DNA from: Patescibacteria group bacterium
Lineage (GTDB): Bacteria; Patescibacteriota; Saccharimonadia; Saccharimonadales; CAIOMD01
Assembly (NCBI GenBank): GCA_030917025.1
Contig: JAUPVN010000088.1
Span: 1-5,251, forward strand
DNA: 5,251 nucleotides
Direction: 5' to 3'
Below are positions 4,525 to 5,251 of the stretch, piece by piece; the stretch's first letter is position 1, and every line of letters starts with the position of its first letter. A model generated the notes under the pieces. The model saw only the letters and a program-made list of their open reading frames with translations. It was not told the origin of the DNA and did no database searches. A program made the translations under genes and the position numbers.

Positions 4525-5251
4525 ATGGCAGACGACATAGCCTTTGATATAGCAGCAATTAAGGTAAAATTAGCAGAAAAAGCAGCAAAAACAGCCAATA
4601 AATTAGAGCATAATGAAATTGTTGCATTAATACCAGACACTCCAGAAAATTTAGAAATCTTAGATACGCTTTATGCAGATTTAGCAGAAGCGGGTGTAGA
4701 GATTACAGGCCATGAACCAGCTGTTGCAATAGACGATGAATGGACAGCAGAAGATGATGAAGCCCTAATGACTAGCCAAGCCGCTTTACTTGATGATGTA
4801 TCAGACGATTCTGTGCGTCTATATTTACGAGAAATTGGTAAAATACCCCTCTTAACATCAGAAGAAGAGCTAAAACTAGCGCATCAGGTTGTTGCTGGCG
4901 ATAGGCGAGCAAAAGATAAAATGGCCGAGGCAAATATGCGTTTAGTAGTATCTATTGCAAAACGTTATGTTGGCCGTGGTTTAGATTTATTGGATCTTAT
5001 TCAAGAGGGTAATACCGGCCTGCTAAGAGCAGTAGAAAAGTTTGACCCAGATAAAGGCTTTAAGTTTAGTACTTACGCAACATGGTGGATACGCCAGGCC
5101 ATAACACGAGCAATTGCCGATCAGGCCAGAACAATTCGTATCCCGGTTCATATGGTAGAAACAATAAATAAGCTTTTAAGAACGCAGCGTCGTTTAACGC
5201 AAGAGCTTAATCGTGAACCCACAAATGAAGAAATTGCTAAAGAAATGGAAG
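4525..5251 (+). CDS. rpoD: Primary sigma factor RpoD (3' end outside window)
   Basis: The housekeeping sigma factor directs RNA polymerase to -35/-10 promoters. The first 242 residues are present; the frame is open to the window edge. Residues about 25-62 resemble region 1.1. An acidic linker (70-95) follows, then region 1.2 ('SVRLYLREIGKIPLLTSEEE', 96-115). Region 2 starts at about 133, with 'NMRLVVSIAKRYVGRGLDLL' (137-156) and 'DLIQEGNTGLLRAVEKFD' (157-174). The promoter-melting and -10-reading part 'FSTYATWWIRQAIT' (181-194) keeps W187, W188, Q191 and T194, the counterparts of E. coli W433, W434, Q437 and T440. 'RIPVHMVETINKL' (205-217) leads into region 3. The ATG at 4525 is 9 bp after the dnaG stop; an AAGG at 4508-4511 inside the end of dnaG is the only Shine-Dalgarno-like match and is 13 bases away. 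Cotranscription with dnaG is very likely. The region 1.1-like segment and full region 1.2 favour the primary sigma over an alternative one. Confidence 0.95.
   Translation, partial: MADDIAFDIAAIKVKLAEKAAKTANKLEHNEIVALIPDTPENLEILDTLYADLAEAGVEITGHEPAVAIDDEWTAEDDEALMTSQAALLDDVSDDSVRLYLREIGKIPLLTSEEELKLAHQVVAGDRRAKDKMAEANMRLVVSIAKRYVGRGLDLLDLIQEGNTGLLRAVEKFDPDKGFKFSTYATWWIRQAITRAIADQARTIRIPVHMVETINKLLRTQRRLTQELNREPTNEEIAKEME

Noticed and set aside
4458..4640. Minus-strand open frame across the dnaG-rpoD junction.
   Set aside because: It is antisense to the end of dnaG and the start of rpoD, both firmly identified.

Overview
The window looks like an AT-rich chromosomal segment of a Candidatus Saccharibacteria (TM7, Patescibacteria/CPR) genome. 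The placement is inferred from gene content and remembered protein style: a stand-alone VKOR, an Orn-type oligoribonuclease, a YjbR-like protein, and a primase whose zinc-finger region reads 'GLSPFSNE' where other bacteria have 'GLCPFHNE'. Every complete gene ends in TAA and none is interrupted by in-frame TGA. This fits the standard code and argues against the UGA-Gly code of Gracilibacteria/SR1.

Layout. Positions 1-211 are non-coding as far as I can see and hold promoter-like elements. A small acidic protein built on a seven-residue repeat follows (212-481), with a strong Shine-Dalgarno. A near-consensus sigma70 promoter lies across its stop codon, with a perfect 9-bp-arm palindrome on the predicted transcription start. 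It drives a membrane VKOR homologue (527-1105). After a 44-bp gap come orn (1150-1701) and a YjbR/MmcQ-family gene (1712-2062), only 10 bp apart and probably cotranscribed. Their run meets tail-to-tail, with a 4-bp overlap, a minus-strand gene for a single-pass membrane-anchored protein of unknown function (2059-2652). A divergent intergenic region (2653-2769) with a small palindrome and TATACT boxes separates it from dnaG (2770-4515), followed after 9 bp by rpoD (4525 to beyond the window end).

Functions. dnaG-rpoD is the core of the classical macromolecular synthesis operon, here without an rpsU directly upstream. Orn ends RNA decay by hydrolysing dinucleotides. VKOR would reoxidise an extracytoplasmic DsbA-like oxidase that is not in this window. 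The small acidic protein and the membrane-anchored protein are unknowns.

Most worth attention: loss of all four zinc ligands in the primase, the heptad-repeat protein with a G7 tract in its gene, and the operator-like palindromes at the VKOR and minus-strand promoters. I saw no convincing RNA gene, CRISPR array, insertion sequence or attachment site.
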